In this document: positions 32,994 through 40,436 of the stretch, in pieces
How the letters are laid out: each line of letters begins with the position of its first letter
How positions within the stretch are numbered: the stretch's first letter is position 1
From: a virus
Length of the DNA stretch: 46,977 bases
Direction: 5' to 3' (one strand)
IMG/VR virus record: IMGVR_UViG_3300030503_000128
Span: 1 to 46,977 of that record
The notes under the pieces: model-generated
What the model was told of the DNA's origin: nothing
Seen by the model: only the letters and a program-made list of their open reading frames with translations
Databases searched by the model: none
Position numbers and translations under genes: made by a program

Positions 32994-34007
32994 ATGCACG
33001 ACAAGCAGCTGATTGCACAGTTGGCGCGCGCCGGCCTCGTACTGCCGTCTACCGTCACGAACGTCTCTTCGCCCGTTGACCAGTACGCAATGGATGCGGC
33101 GAGCCTCGTCCCGACGCTGGCCGGTGTGCCGAACGCTGGCATCCCGAACTACCTGACCACCTACGTCGACCCCAAGGTGATCGAAGTCACGGTCGCCCCC
33201 ATGGCCGCCGCCGAGCTGATCGGTGAAAGCAAAAAGGGCGACTGGACCACGTTGGTTGCCGCGTTCATCCAGGCCGAGCCGACCACCCGCGTTGCCACCT
33301 ACGGCGATTATTCGTCTGACGGCAGCTCGGATGCCAACATCAACTACCCGCAGCGCCAGAGCTACTTTTTCCAGACGTGGACCCGCTGGGGCGAGCGTCA
33401 GCTAGCCATGGCCGGTGCAGGCCGTGTGGATCTGGCGTCACAGCTCAATTACAGCTCGGCGCTGGGCCTGGCCAAGTTCCTCAACGCCTCGTACCTGTTC
33501 GGTGTCGCGGGCCTGCAGAACTACGGTCTGACCAACGACCCACGCCTGCCGACCCCTGTAGCGGCCGGCACCAGCTGGGCGACGGCTACGCCGGACGTGA
33601 TCTTCAACAGCATCGTGGCGATGTTCAAGCTGCTGGCCGGTCCGACCCAAGCCAATGGCACCATCAAGCAGACCGACGAGCTGCGCGTGGGCCTCGACCC
33701 AACCGCACTGGCTGACATGAACAATGTCAACACGTACGGCCTGTCGGCGGCCAAGCTGATCAAGGACGCGTTCCCCAAGATGCAGTTCGTCATGGTCCCG
33801 GAATACAACACCGCGGCCGGTCGTCTGGTGCAGATGTGGGCGCCCAAGGTCGAAGGCCAGGAAACCGCCACGTGCAGCTTCACCGAGAAAATGCGTGCGC
33901 ACGCGATCGAGCGTTACAGCTCCTACTTCCGGCAGAAAAAGTCAGCCGGCACGTGGGGTGCGGTTATATTTAAGCCTTTCGCCTGTTCGCAGCTTTTGGG
34001 CGTCTAG
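32994..34007 (+). CDS. Major capsid protein (DUF2184)
   Basis: 337 residues, start preceded by CTTTTGGAGCTACAACC. HK97-fold features of DUF2184: TTYVDPKVIEVTVAPMAAAEL, then QTWTRWGERQLAMAGAGRVD, and the C-terminal FTEKMRAHAIERYSSYFRQKKS. The strong ribosome site and following terminator fit the most abundant virion protein. The CTTTTGGAGC ribosome-site block recurs before the tail sheath gene. Confidence 0.92.
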   Translation: MHDKQLIAQLARAGLVLPSTVTNVSSPVDQYAMDAASLVPTLAGVPNAGIPNYLTTYVDPKVIEVTVAPMAAAELIGESKKGDWTTLVAAFIQAEPTTRVATYGDYSSDGSSDANINYPQRQSYFFQTWTRWGERQLAMAGAGRVDLASQLNYSSALGLAKFLNASYLFGVAGLQNYGLTNDPRLPTPVAAGTSWATATPDVIFNSIVAMFKLLAGPTQANGTIKQTDELRVGLDPTALADMNNVNTYGLSAAKLIKDAFPKMQFVMVPEYNTAAGRLVQMWAPKVEGQETATCSFTEKMRAHAIERYSSYFRQKKSAGTWGAVIFKPFACSQLLGV

Positions 34008-34042
34008 CGGTTAAGATTCGTACAGCTAGCGGTATGTAGACT

Positions 34043-34072
34043 AGCCCCACTCTAAACGGTGGGCTTTTCTTT
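34043..34072 (+). terminator. Terminator after the capsid gene
   Basis: CCCAC (34046-34050), an 8-base loop and GTGGG (34059-34063), flanked by AGC/GCT and followed by TTTTCTTTG. It ends the head operon and overlaps the leader of the homing endonuclease gene. Confidence 0.7.
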
Positions 34073-34993
34073 GTGGACATCACGTTCTTTGTGTACCTTC
34101 TGACTTTCGCAAACGGCAAAGTGTACGTGGGCATGAGCCGCACGGACTCAAAAGGTCGTGACACGAACCGGTACTACCAACACGCAAACGCGGCACGAGT
34201 CGGCAAGCAAGGCTTCGTTTATAGCGCGTGGCGCAAGCACGGCCCGCCTGTGCAGACTGTCTTGTCCGCGCACGTCTCGCGCGAACTTTGCGCACTTGCC
34301 GAAATCGACGCGATCCAACAATACGACTCGATGAACCCGGCGGCGGGCTACAACCTAGCGCCCGGTGGCGAAGGCATGCATGCGCCAGTCGGTTCCGCCA
34401 TGTACGAGCTAATGCGCGCGAAGGTGTGGAACAACCCGGAAACACGCAGCAAGATATCGGCTGCGCTGAAAGGTCGCCCACTACCGGACGCTACGCGTGA
34501 GGCGCAGCTGAAGTGGTGTCGTAGCGACGCCGGGAAGGCCTTTATACGCGGTGTGACAGCCCGGCCGGAAGTGCGTTCGCAGCTGTCTGCGAGCATGACT
34601 GAGCGGCTTGCGAACGGGTATCGTGAATATCTCGGCGACGTACAGCGCGGCAAGCCACGGAAGTTCACAGAGAAAGGCTGGGCGGCACGCCAAGCGAAGC
34701 GACTCGCGTGGCTCGATAGCGAGGTAGGCAAAGCTGCGCTGCGCGCCGGTTGTATCGCCATGCGGGCTAACCCCGATAACGAAGCCAAGCGAAAAGCAGC
34801 CGCCGCACTCTACTCGAATTCCGCCACCAACAAAGTGCACTGCGCCGAGATGGGGGCGAAGTCTCGCAAAGCAGTCAAAGACCTCGCCACTGGTGAAATG
34901 TTTGAATCCCGCACAGCAGCGGCTAAGGCGCGCGGTGTGACAGGTCCGACTATCGGCTATTGGGTGAAGCAAGGGCGATTTGTCTACGTTTGA
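34073..34993 (+). CDS. GIY-YIG homing endonuclease
   Basis: 306 residues from GTG 34073. GIY-YIG parts: VYLL with Y8, KVYVG with Y18 and G20, likely catalytic E77 in ALAEIDAIQQYD and N94 in GYNLAPGGEG. Two spaced KxSxAxxGRP-type segments follow (KISAALKGRPLPD), as in NUMOD3-like DNA-binding modules, and a C-terminal helix-turn-helix (RTAAAKARGVTGPTIGYWVKQG). A free-standing selfish endonuclease set directly after the capsid terminator. It should cut capsid-region DNA of related phages. Confidence 0.88.
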   Translation: MDITFFVYLLTFANGKVYVGMSRTDSKGRDTNRYYQHANAARVGKQGFVYSAWRKHGPPVQTVLSAHVSRELCALAEIDAIQQYDSMNPAAGYNLAPGGEGMHAPVGSAMYELMRAKVWNNPETRSKISAALKGRPLPDATREAQLKWCRSDAGKAFIRGVTARPEVRSQLSASMTERLANGYREYLGDVQRGKPRKFTEKGWAARQAKRLAWLDSEVGKAALRAGCIAMRANPDNEAKRKAAAALYSNSATNKVHCAEMGAKSRKAVKDLATGEMFESRTAAAKARGVTGPTIGYWVKQGRFVYV

Positions 34994-35096
34994 TCGTCTG
35001 CGCAAGTGACACCACCGCGCATTCTGCTGCTATGCTCGCGCCCGTGGGCACCGATTCACCGGTGCCAAACAGTGGCGCACACGGATGTGATTCAGA

Positions 35097-35120
35097 GCCC
35101 GGCTAGTCCGGGCTTTGTTT
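35097..35120 (+). terminator. Plus-strand terminator after the GIY-YIG gene
   Basis: GCCCGG, CTAGT, CCGGGC, then TTTGTTT. It overlaps the 3' end of the leftward gene at 35103. A second hairpin GGCACCG-N6-CGGTGCC lies about 35 bases upstream without a T-run. The 109-base gap between the endonuclease and this terminator holds no gene. Confidence 0.75.
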
Positions 35121-35600
35121 CGTTTGTACGTTGCCGGTGCCGTTACAATAGGCGCAGTACGTCGTCGCGCGCGCTCGGCCACCGGACACGACACGTGTGC
35201 CCAGACCGTTGCATACGGGGCAATCACTGCCTAATGGCGAAGGTACGTTCGCCGCCTGTATCGACTGCGCAGTTTGTCGCTCTAGCTGCAGCGCCACCAA
35301 CACGCGAATGGCATAAACCGTGTCGATGGGTTCTATATCGTACTCACGCATGCGCGCTTCGTCGCGATGTAGCCTTGTAAGCAGTTCGCTTAAGTCGTTT
35401 GTCAGCTCATCGCCGCCGACAGACGGCGTCTGCGCGGCTTGCCATGCCGCCCACGCGTGACGCGCAAAGCCGGCCAGATACTCGCTGTGCTTGTCCAAAC
35501 CCCATCCGATAGTGACGCCATCGGGTGCGAGACGGGCATTGTAGAACGCTTCCATGCGCAGCTGTTCGGCGGTTTTAGGTTTCGCGTCTTTGTGGCTCAT
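35103..35600 (-). CDS. Hypothetical protein with C-terminal DnaJ-like zinc motif (paralogue A)
   Basis: 165 residues. The first two thirds are helical (KHSEYLAGFARHAWAAWQAAQ, LHRDEARMREYDIEP). The C-terminus has QSIQAANVP, then CPVCNGLG and CAYCNGTG, a DnaJ-type zinc pair. The gene two places upstream (35760-36161) has the same QSIQAA-spacer-CxxCxGxG ending, so the two look like diverged copies. The start overlaps the stop of the 57-residue gene by ATGA. Function unknown. Confidence 0.75.
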   Translation of the reverse strand: MSHKDAKPKTAEQLRMEAFYNARLAPDGVTIGWGLDKHSEYLAGFARHAWAAWQAAQTPSVGGDELTNDLSELLTRLHRDEARMREYDIEPIDTVYAIRVLVALQLERQTAQSIQAANVPSPLGSDCPVCNGLGTRVVSGGRARATTYCAYCNGTGNVQTKQSPD

Positions 35601-35770
35601 GGCACAAGAAACGATGGCTTAGGCAGATGCAGCACTACGGTGCGGTTGTCGCGCGTGAAGTAGAGATTGCCGTCTTTCGCCGTGACTTCCACCAACTCCA
35701 TAGTACCCCACGGCACGTCGAGATGTTTTAACGCGTTCTTAAAGTCCTCATAAAAAACATCAGCGTTCAT
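35597..35770 (-). CDS. 57-residue hypothetical protein
   Basis: Minus-strand frame from ATG 35770 to TGA 35597, beginning MNADVFYEDFKNALKHLD, with LVEVTAKDGNLYFTRDNRTV and ending KPSFLVP. It overlaps the upstream gene by eleven bases and the downstream gene by ATGA, filling exactly the gap between the two zinc paralogues. That tight fit and the amphipathic start support a real gene. No family recognised. Confidence 0.7.
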   Translation of the reverse strand: MNADVFYEDFKNALKHLDVPWGTMELVEVTAKDGNLYFTRDNRTVVLHLPKPSFLVP

Positions 35771-36161
35771 AGCCGTCGCCCGTGCCGTTGCACGCCATAC
35801 AAACTAGCGGACAGTCGCTTGGATTTAACAATGATCGGGCCGGCACTCTTCCTATGCCGTAGCACATATCACAGAGACTGCCTTGTAATGGGGTCGCGGA
35901 CGCCGCCTGTATCGACTGCAGGAACGCGCGCAACGCCGCGTCCGACACACCATTGCGCAACACCGCGCCCGCGTAGGCGTCTAGATCACGACCGTCGGCT
36001 GTTGCGAGATTCATGTCGGGCTGTTTATCCGCAATCAACCGGATGGCATCCAGAAACAATTTGGCATGATCCTCCGGCGGCACAATACCTGTACCGCCTA
36101 CGAGTTGCTGCAAGCCGTAAATAACACGGCCGCGCTCTAACAGGTCGGCGAATTTGCTCAT
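35760..36161 (-). CDS. Hypothetical protein with C-terminal DnaJ-like zinc motif (paralogue B)
   Basis: 133 residues from ATG 36161, with GAGGTGGATC directly upstream; a much longer upstream extension is rejected because it overlaps the mini membrane gene. Start SKFADLLERGRVIYGLQQLVGG, C-terminus QSIQAASATPLQGS, then CDMCYGIG and CMACNGTG. The ending parallels the 165-residue neighbour. Possible nucleic-acid binding; otherwise unknown. Confidence 0.72.
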   Translation of the reverse strand: MSKFADLLERGRVIYGLQQLVGGTGIVPPEDHAKLFLDAIRLIADKQPDMNLATADGRDLDAYAGAVLRNGVSDAALRAFLQSIQAASATPLQGSLCDMCYGIGRVPARSLLNPSDCPLVCMACNGTGDGYER

Positions 36162-36286
36162 GATCCACCTCGCACACGTACCCACACCAGATACAGGCCC
36201 ATCAGCACGAGCGCCGCGTAAACGCCAATGGCCAGCAGCGACGCGGACAGGCTGTAGCCGCGCCGGCGCAACGTTTGACGACTCAT
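36158..36286 (-). CDS. 42-residue single-span membrane protein
   Basis: From ATG 36286 to TGA 36158: a basic start SRQTLRRRGYS, a hydrophobic span about 12-37 (LSASLLAIGVYAALVLMGLYL) and a basic end RVRGGS. It is joined by ATGA overlaps on both sides. Positive charges at both ends leave orientation open. Such mini membrane proteins of phages can act in host takeover, lysis control or exclusion. Confidence 0.7.
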   Translation of the reverse strand: MSRQTLRRRGYSLSASLLAIGVYAALVLMGLYLVWVRVRGGS

Positions 36287-36468
36287 GGCAGCACCCGACC
36301 GCACTGCGCACGATGCGCCGCCAGTTTCGTTTCGAGATACGCCTGGAGCTCGTCGTCAGACAGCGCTAGCGTGTCGACGATGGCCTCGGGCTTGCCGTCG
36401 TGCAGCAGACAGGCCAGCGCGCGCTGTTCGACACTACGCGTGGCATCCGCCCAGTAGTGATCGTTCAT
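36283..36468 (-). CDS. 61-residue hypothetical protein
   Basis: From ATG 36468: MNDHYWADATRSVEQRALAC and DDELQAYLETKLAAHRAQCG. Helical and acidic. ATGA overlaps link it to the genes before and after. No known motif. Confidence 0.65.
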   Translation of the reverse strand: MNDHYWADATRSVEQRALACLLHDGKPEAIVDTLALSDDELQAYLETKLAAHRAQCGRVLP

Positions 36469-36647
36469 GCCGGCGGTCCTCCATACGGCATATCGAGCGT
36501 CAGCAGCGCAGCCAGCACGAACAACCCGACGATGACTGCCGTGGCAACCCATTGCCATTTGTCAAATGACGGTGGCCCGAGCGCGCGTTCCGCATCGGCT
36601 TCGCGCTGCAGCTCTTGGTACTGTTCGATAGGCTTCTTCATAGTCAT
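36465..36647 (-). CDS. 60-residue membrane protein, first gene of the small-gene island
   Basis: From ATG 36647 (MTMKKPIEQYQELQREADAE), with AGGAGAACGGCGGGACA upstream; the only earlier start is TTG. A charged helix of about 32 residues precedes one span (WVATAVIVGLFVLAALLTL), and it ends PYGGPPA. A promoter lies just upstream. Its ATGA overlap starts a chain of six coupled small genes. Confidence 0.7.
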   Translation of the reverse strand: MTMKKPIEQYQELQREADAERALGPPSFDKWQWVATAVIVGLFVLAALLTLDMPYGGPPA

Positions 36648-36676
36648 TGTCCCGCCGTTCTCCTGTTGGTAAGTCA

Positions 36677-36705
36677 AATGTAAGCGTTAGTTGTGTGCGT
36701 GTCAA
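36677..36705 (-). promoter_or_regulatory. Sigma70-like promoter for the six-gene island
   Basis: On the minus strand TTGACA (36705-36700), 17 bases, TACATT (36682-36677), 30 bases before the ATG at 36647. On the plus strand the same gap holds TACAAT at about 36720, a possible -10 for the rightward gene at 36762. Confidence 0.7.
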
Positions 36706-36761
36706 CACTTTTTAGCATTACAATCGTGTCGCACCGCCAACTCATCCAAAGGACTCGCCAA

Positions 36762-37235
36762 ATGGTCGCTAAGTCGTCACCCGCAGTAAAGTCCGGCAGC
36801 ACATCGGGCATCAAGCGCGCTGCGCAATTCGTCACCGTTGCCTGCAAGCTGCCGCAGGGCATCCGCATTCACGTCGAGGGCCGCGAAGCGCCGTACCACT
36901 TCCACGGCACCAAGTCGCCGTTCGCTCGGTTCGGCTACGGCATGACCGACGTCCCGGCCGAGGTGTGGGAACAGATCACCAAACAGTACGGCCAGCGCAA
37001 GGGCCACGACCGCAACGGCAAGCCCTGCCTGATCCCCGAGGCGACCTGGCTGGCTAATCGCATCGTATTCGCCGCCAGTGCACCGGAAGATGTCAACGCC
37101 GAGGCCAAGGATCGCGAAAAGCTCAAGGTGGGCTTTGAAGCGGTGGATCCGAAGAAGCCCGAAGATACGCCTGGGGCATCGATCATTCAGCGCGAAGGCG
37201 CGGAAGATCCCGGCCTGCCCGCAGGGATGGAGTAA
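36762..37235 (+). CDS. Hypothetical head-region structural protein
   Basis: 157 residues from ATG 36762 (MVAKSSPAVKSGSTSGIKRA). Basic N-terminus, then RAAQFVTVACKLPQGIRIHVEG with mixed strands and AEVWEQITKQYGQRKGHDRN. Position between capsid and connector genes suggests a structural or head-completion role. I do not recognise the family. Confidence 0.7.
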   Translation: MVAKSSPAVKSGSTSGIKRAAQFVTVACKLPQGIRIHVEGREAPYHFHGTKSPFARFGYGMTDVPAEVWEQITKQYGQRKGHDRNGKPCLIPEATWLANRIVFAASAPEDVNAEAKDREKLKVGFEAVDPKKPEDTPGASIIQREGAEDPGLPAGME

Positions 37236-37237
37236 TC

Positions 37238-37729
37238 GTGGGCGCGGTCGTCACTTTCGATCCGGCGGCATTCATCGTGCTATTCCCGGAGTTTGCGACG
37301 GTGCCGCCCGCGCGCCTCACGCTGCTGTTTACCCTCGCGCAGACCATGCTCGACAACACGGGCGCCGGGCCGGTCAATGATCCGACGCAGCAGACCACGT
37401 TTTTTCAGCTACTCGTCGCGCACCTGCTGACGATGTTCGGCCCATCGGTCACCACGGGCGGCCTCGGCGGTGGTGTCGCTAGCCTACCTAACGCACCAGT
37501 GGGGCGCCTGTCGCAGGCGACCGAGGGCACGGTGACCGCGTCCTACGACTACCCCGTCGTGCCGGGCAATCCGTCGCAGGCGTGGTATTTACAGACCAAG
37601 TACGGCGCGATGTACTGGACGGCCACGGCGCGCTATCGCTCGGCACAATACATGGTCACCGTGTCGCCCGGCACGGGTTACTCGCAGGATGCTATCGCCG
37701 CGCCGATCTACGTGCCTGGCGGCGTCTAG
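37238..37729 (+). CDS. DUF4054 head-tail connector
   Basis: 163 residues from GTG 37238. The start VVTFDPAAFIVLFPEFATVPPARL, cut here, followed by LLFTLAQTMLDNTGAGP and QLLVAHLLTMFG, is the DUF4054 pattern, the helical adaptor that binds below the portal. The C-terminal part SQAWYLQTKYGAMYWTAT and APIYVPGGV fits too. Confidence 0.82.
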   Translation: MGAVVTFDPAAFIVLFPEFATVPPARLTLLFTLAQTMLDNTGAGPVNDPTQQTTFFQLLVAHLLTMFGPSVTTGGLGGGVASLPNAPVGRLSQATEGTVTASYDYPVVPGNPSQAWYLQTKYGAMYWTATARYRSAQYMVTVSPGTGYSQDAIAAPIYVPGGV

Positions 37730-37737
37730 GCGCGCTC

Positions 37738-38202
37738 GTGAGCGTCAGCCGCAAAACCATCCCGGTCAAGCGCCAATACCGCAGCATGAGCGTCAAGGCA
37801 GGCGTGCTGGCCGGCTCGACGTACCCCGCGGACGAGTACACGAACCACAAGACCAAAGCAACCGTACAGGACAACCGCGGCGGCATGCCGACGGCCGTTA
37901 TCGCGATGGCGCTTGAATACGGCAGTCGGCAGCGCGTCGCCCGACCGTTTATGCACTGGACCGTCGCCGAGAAACAGAAAACCTGGGTGCGCGATCTGCG
38001 CAAACTCATTCAGTCCGGCATGAGCCCGCCCGAGGCGTTTGCCACGCTCGGGCAGATCATGAAAGAAGACCTCCAGCACACCATCTCCACCTGGCCGGCG
38101 GACAACTCGACCGAGTGGGCCGAGATTAAAGGTTACAATCACGGGCTCCTCATGACGAGCCACTTGCTCAATTCGATCGAATTCGAGGTGTCTAATGGTT
38201 GA
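37738..38202 (+). CDS. Neck / minor head protein (HK97 gp10-like place)
   Basis: 154 residues from GTG 37738 (SVSRKTIPVKRQYRSMSV), nine bases after the connector. Contains AVIAMALEYGSRQRVARPFMH, the typical look of tail-completion proteins (a glycine turn followed by RPFM), and a C-terminal helix LLMTSHLLNSIEFEV. It probably closes the head-tail joint. Its stop lies inside the start of the HNH gene. Confidence 0.72.
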   Translation: MSVSRKTIPVKRQYRSMSVKAGVLAGSTYPADEYTNHKTKATVQDNRGGMPTAVIAMALEYGSRQRVARPFMHWTVAEKQKTWVRDLRKLIQSGMSPPEAFATLGQIMKEDLQHTISTWPADNSTEWAEIKGYNHGLLMTSHLLNSIEFEVSNG

Positions 38203-38749
38203 GGGATGGCGTCCGGTCGTCGGCTTTGAAGGCCAATACGATGTTAGCGATCTAGGACGCGTGCGACGCTGCGCGCGGCTTGTTGACCGTTCAAATGGGC
38301 ACGCTTACCGCGTCGCAGAATTGGTTATTGCGCAGGTAGATTCGCCGCGCGGCTATAAATATGTCGGTTTCAAAGTTGCTCGAAATACCAACCGAATTTT
38401 TCTTGTGCACCGGTTGGTCGCGCAGGCTTTCGTGGCAAACCCAAATAGCTATCCCGACGTTAATCACATCGACCTAAACAAACTCAACAACGCACCCGCG
38501 AATCTTGAGTGGTGCACCAAGGCGTACAACACTGAGCACGCAACCGTCGGCGGTCGTTTTCACGGCCGCAGCAACCCTAACGCGCGATTTAAATTGCAGC
38601 CCGAAGACGTCGACATAATACTGTCCCGTCTAGCCGCGGGGGACCGCCAACACGCCATAGCCGACGATTACGGTGTGTCGCAGTCGCTCGTGAGCATGAT
38701 AAAGTGCAAACGTTGCTGGCTTGCGCCGCCAGCGGAAGCGCGCACATGA
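38195..38749 (+). CDS. NUMOD4-HNH homing endonuclease
   Basis: 184 residues. NUMOD4 start EGWRPVVGFEGQYDVSDLGRV; HNH core from H72 (VHRLVAQAF) to VNHIDLNKLNNAPANLEWC with N90-H91-x-D93 and N103; C-terminal helix-turn-helix at about 140-170 (AIADDYGVSQSLVSMI). It overlaps the gene before by eight bases and the gene after by ATGA, so it is wedged into the neck operon without breaking it. AT-richer than its neighbours, a sign of transfer. Confidence 0.9.
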   Translation: MVEGWRPVVGFEGQYDVSDLGRVRRCARLVDRSNGHAYRVAELVIAQVDSPRGYKYVGFKVARNTNRIFLVHRLVAQAFVANPNSYPDVNHIDLNKLNNAPANLEWCTKAYNTEHATVGGRFHGRSNPNARFKLQPEDVDIILSRLAAGDRQHAIADDYGVSQSLVSMIKCKRCWLAPPAEART

Positions 38750-39183
38750 CTTTGAACCTGCACGATTGCGTTCGCGGCGCCATTCAGGGCGTCGTCGAGG
38801 ACGTGCCCGGCACGGTGTACACCAGCTCGGGCTCAACCATCGTGCGCGGCATCGCGCAGCCCTCCTTTAGCAGTGCGCCGGCCATGCTGCAGCTGCAGGC
38901 ACTGTCCAAGTCGCGCTTGCAGCATCTCAACGGCGCCAGCTACTCGGAAAGCCGGGAGACGATCTACGCCTACGGCAACCTCAATGATCTGGATCGCCCT
39001 GACCAAGTGGGTTCCGGCGTGGTGCAGATCACGGCCACCGGGCAGTGGTTCATGATCCTGCAGGTCGTCGAGTGGTGGCCCGGCTGGTGTCAGCTGGAAG
39101 TGACACGCCAGCTTAACGCCGCGAGCGTGCAGGCACTGATTGCGCAGATCACCAACGGGCAGAACCCGCCGGTGACGCCATGA
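38746..39183 (+). CDS. Neck protein, hypothetical
   Basis: 145 residues from ATG 38746, with GGAAGCGCGCAC upstream inside the HNH gene. Contains RLQHLNGASYSESRETIYAYG and VVQITATGQWFMILQVVEWWPG, a beta-rich protein. Members at this place between tail-completion and terminator proteins are virion neck parts. It overlaps the next gene by ATGA. Specific family not certain. Confidence 0.65.
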   Translation: MTLNLHDCVRGAIQGVVEDVPGTVYTSSGSTIVRGIAQPSFSSAPAMLQLQALSKSRLQHLNGASYSESRETIYAYGNLNDLDRPDQVGSGVVQITATGQWFMILQVVEWWPGWCQLEVTRQLNAASVQALIAQITNGQNPPVTP

Positions 39184-39770
39184 GCGTGACGATTACCCCG
39201 AACGAGGATCAGATTTTCGATACCGTGTGGGCATTCATCGCCTCGCTGTTTGATCCTTCGCTGGCCGGGCAGATCACCAAGGCGTCACAGAATTTCACAC
39301 CGACGCCGCTCAACACCTACTGCATCATCCAGCCCGGTGTGAAAATGCGCACCGACCAGGCCGTGCACGGCTACACGCCTGGCGCATTCTCCGGCGGCAA
39401 CGCCTTTGGCACGCAAGACGTTTCACGTGGAACACAGTACAGCTACCAGTTCGACTGTTACGGGCCGTCGGCGCCCGATTGGGCAGACATCATCGCGATC
39501 GCCTGGCGCTCGATGTGGGCGGCGGACTTTCTCGCGTACGGCTTCGACCTCAACGGCATCGCGCTCGCCGCGCAGGGCCTGGCCCCTCTGTTCGCCGACG
39601 AACCGCAGCAGCTGACGATCACGAACGCCGAGCAGCAATACGAGCAGCGATTCATGGGCCGGCTGTATCTGCAGGCGCACCAGGTCGTCAGCCTGCCGCA
39701 AGGCTTTTTCAACACCGTTCCGGGCGTGGTCATCGAGCCACCCTCGAACATGCTGGGCGAGGTCAGTTAA
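39180..39770 (+). CDS. Neck/tail terminator protein (gp12-like)
   Basis: 196 residues. SVTITPNEDQIFDTVWAFIASLF at the start and a middle with GTQYSYQFDCYGPSAPDWADI, then LYLQAHQVVSLPQGFF, resemble phage neck terminator proteins that cap the tail tube. The next plus-strand genes are sheath and tube, which fits. Its stop codon TAA shares bases with the stop of the convergent methyltransferase (TTAA). Confidence 0.72.
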   Translation: MSVTITPNEDQIFDTVWAFIASLFDPSLAGQITKASQNFTPTPLNTYCIIQPGVKMRTDQAVHGYTPGAFSGGNAFGTQDVSRGTQYSYQFDCYGPSAPDWADIIAIAWRSMWAADFLAYGFDLNGIALAAQGLAPLFADEPQQLTITNAEQQYEQRFMGRLYLQAHQVVSLPQGFFNTVPGVVIEPPSNMLGEVS

Positions 39771-40261
39771 CGCAATTTGATAAACGCGCCTGGCAGTTTG
39801 CACGCGCCTAATTGCGTTTCGTCGTCTTTACCGTAAGCGATCAACACCATAGGGCCGCCGCTGTTTCCCTTTGCGCGTGTACCGTCCGGGTAGTGAAAAT
39901 GCGGCCGGTACGCCAAGAACAATAACGCGGACGCGCGAGGCCACACGTAACGCATGAACATTTGCGTTTCAGTGCGTGCAAATACTAGCGCCGTGCCACA
40001 CCCGTGCTCGGCCATCTTTTTCAGCCACAACGCCGCGTGCTTACCGTAAGGCGGGTTTAGCCACACGCGGTTAAACCACGGTAATGTGAGTCCGTTTTGT
40101 TCAGGCAGTGCATAATGATATAGCGCCGTCGGCCAGGGTCGTTCGTGTTCCGGTTGTGCGCACGGATCTAACGAAAAAACGCCCAACGCTTTTATAATTT
40201 CGGGCGGTGTGAGCCATACGTGCGTAGCCGCTTTGGGTCGCGCTTTGTACGGGTGCGGCAT
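39767..40261 (-). CDS. DNA N6-adenine methyltransferase (phage Dam-like)
   Basis: 164 residues from ATG 40261. Start PHPYKARPKAATHVWLTPPE; FSLDPCA at 29-35 and the catalytic-type NPPYGK at 69-74 (VWLNPPYGK) define the phage N-6-adenine methyltransferase family (DNA_N_6-adenine). A FxGxG SAM motif is not obvious, as usual in this short family. It lies alone on the minus strand among neck and sheath genes with its own promoter, so it is a self-contained accessory gene, probably protecting phage DNA from restriction. Confidence 0.85.
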   Translation of the reverse strand: MPHPYKARPKAATHVWLTPPEIIKALGVFSLDPCAQPEHERPWPTALYHYALPEQNGLTLPWFNRVWLNPPYGKHAALWLKKMAEHGCGTALVFARTETQMFMRYVWPRASALLFLAYRPHFHYPDGTRAKGNSGGPMVLIAYGKDDETQLGACKLPGAFIKLR

Positions 40262-40292
40262 GGCGCTATCTCGTGCTGTTGTCGGTAAGCAC

Positions 40293-40321
40293 AATGTAAA
40301 TATATCTTGTGTACGTGTCAA
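40293..40321 (-). promoter_or_regulatory. Sigma70-like promoter for the methyltransferase
   Basis: On the minus strand TTGACA (40321-40316), 17 bases, TACATT (40298-40293), 32 bases before the ATG. The -35, spacing and -10 are identical to those at 36677-36705. Confidence 0.72.
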
Positions 40322-40436
40322 GCGTCACGTATCGCGCTAATGTAAATATCATTACTGCTTCACGCCCCATAAGCTAGCGCCTACCGCGCCTGTTTGCGTC
40401 GGCACCGCTGCTACACCCTTTTGGAGCCCATCCATC

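Noticed and set aside
35045-35066. Possible tRNA-like or stem structure before the 35097 terminator
   Set aside because: Only one hairpin is present, with no cloverleaf or CCA.
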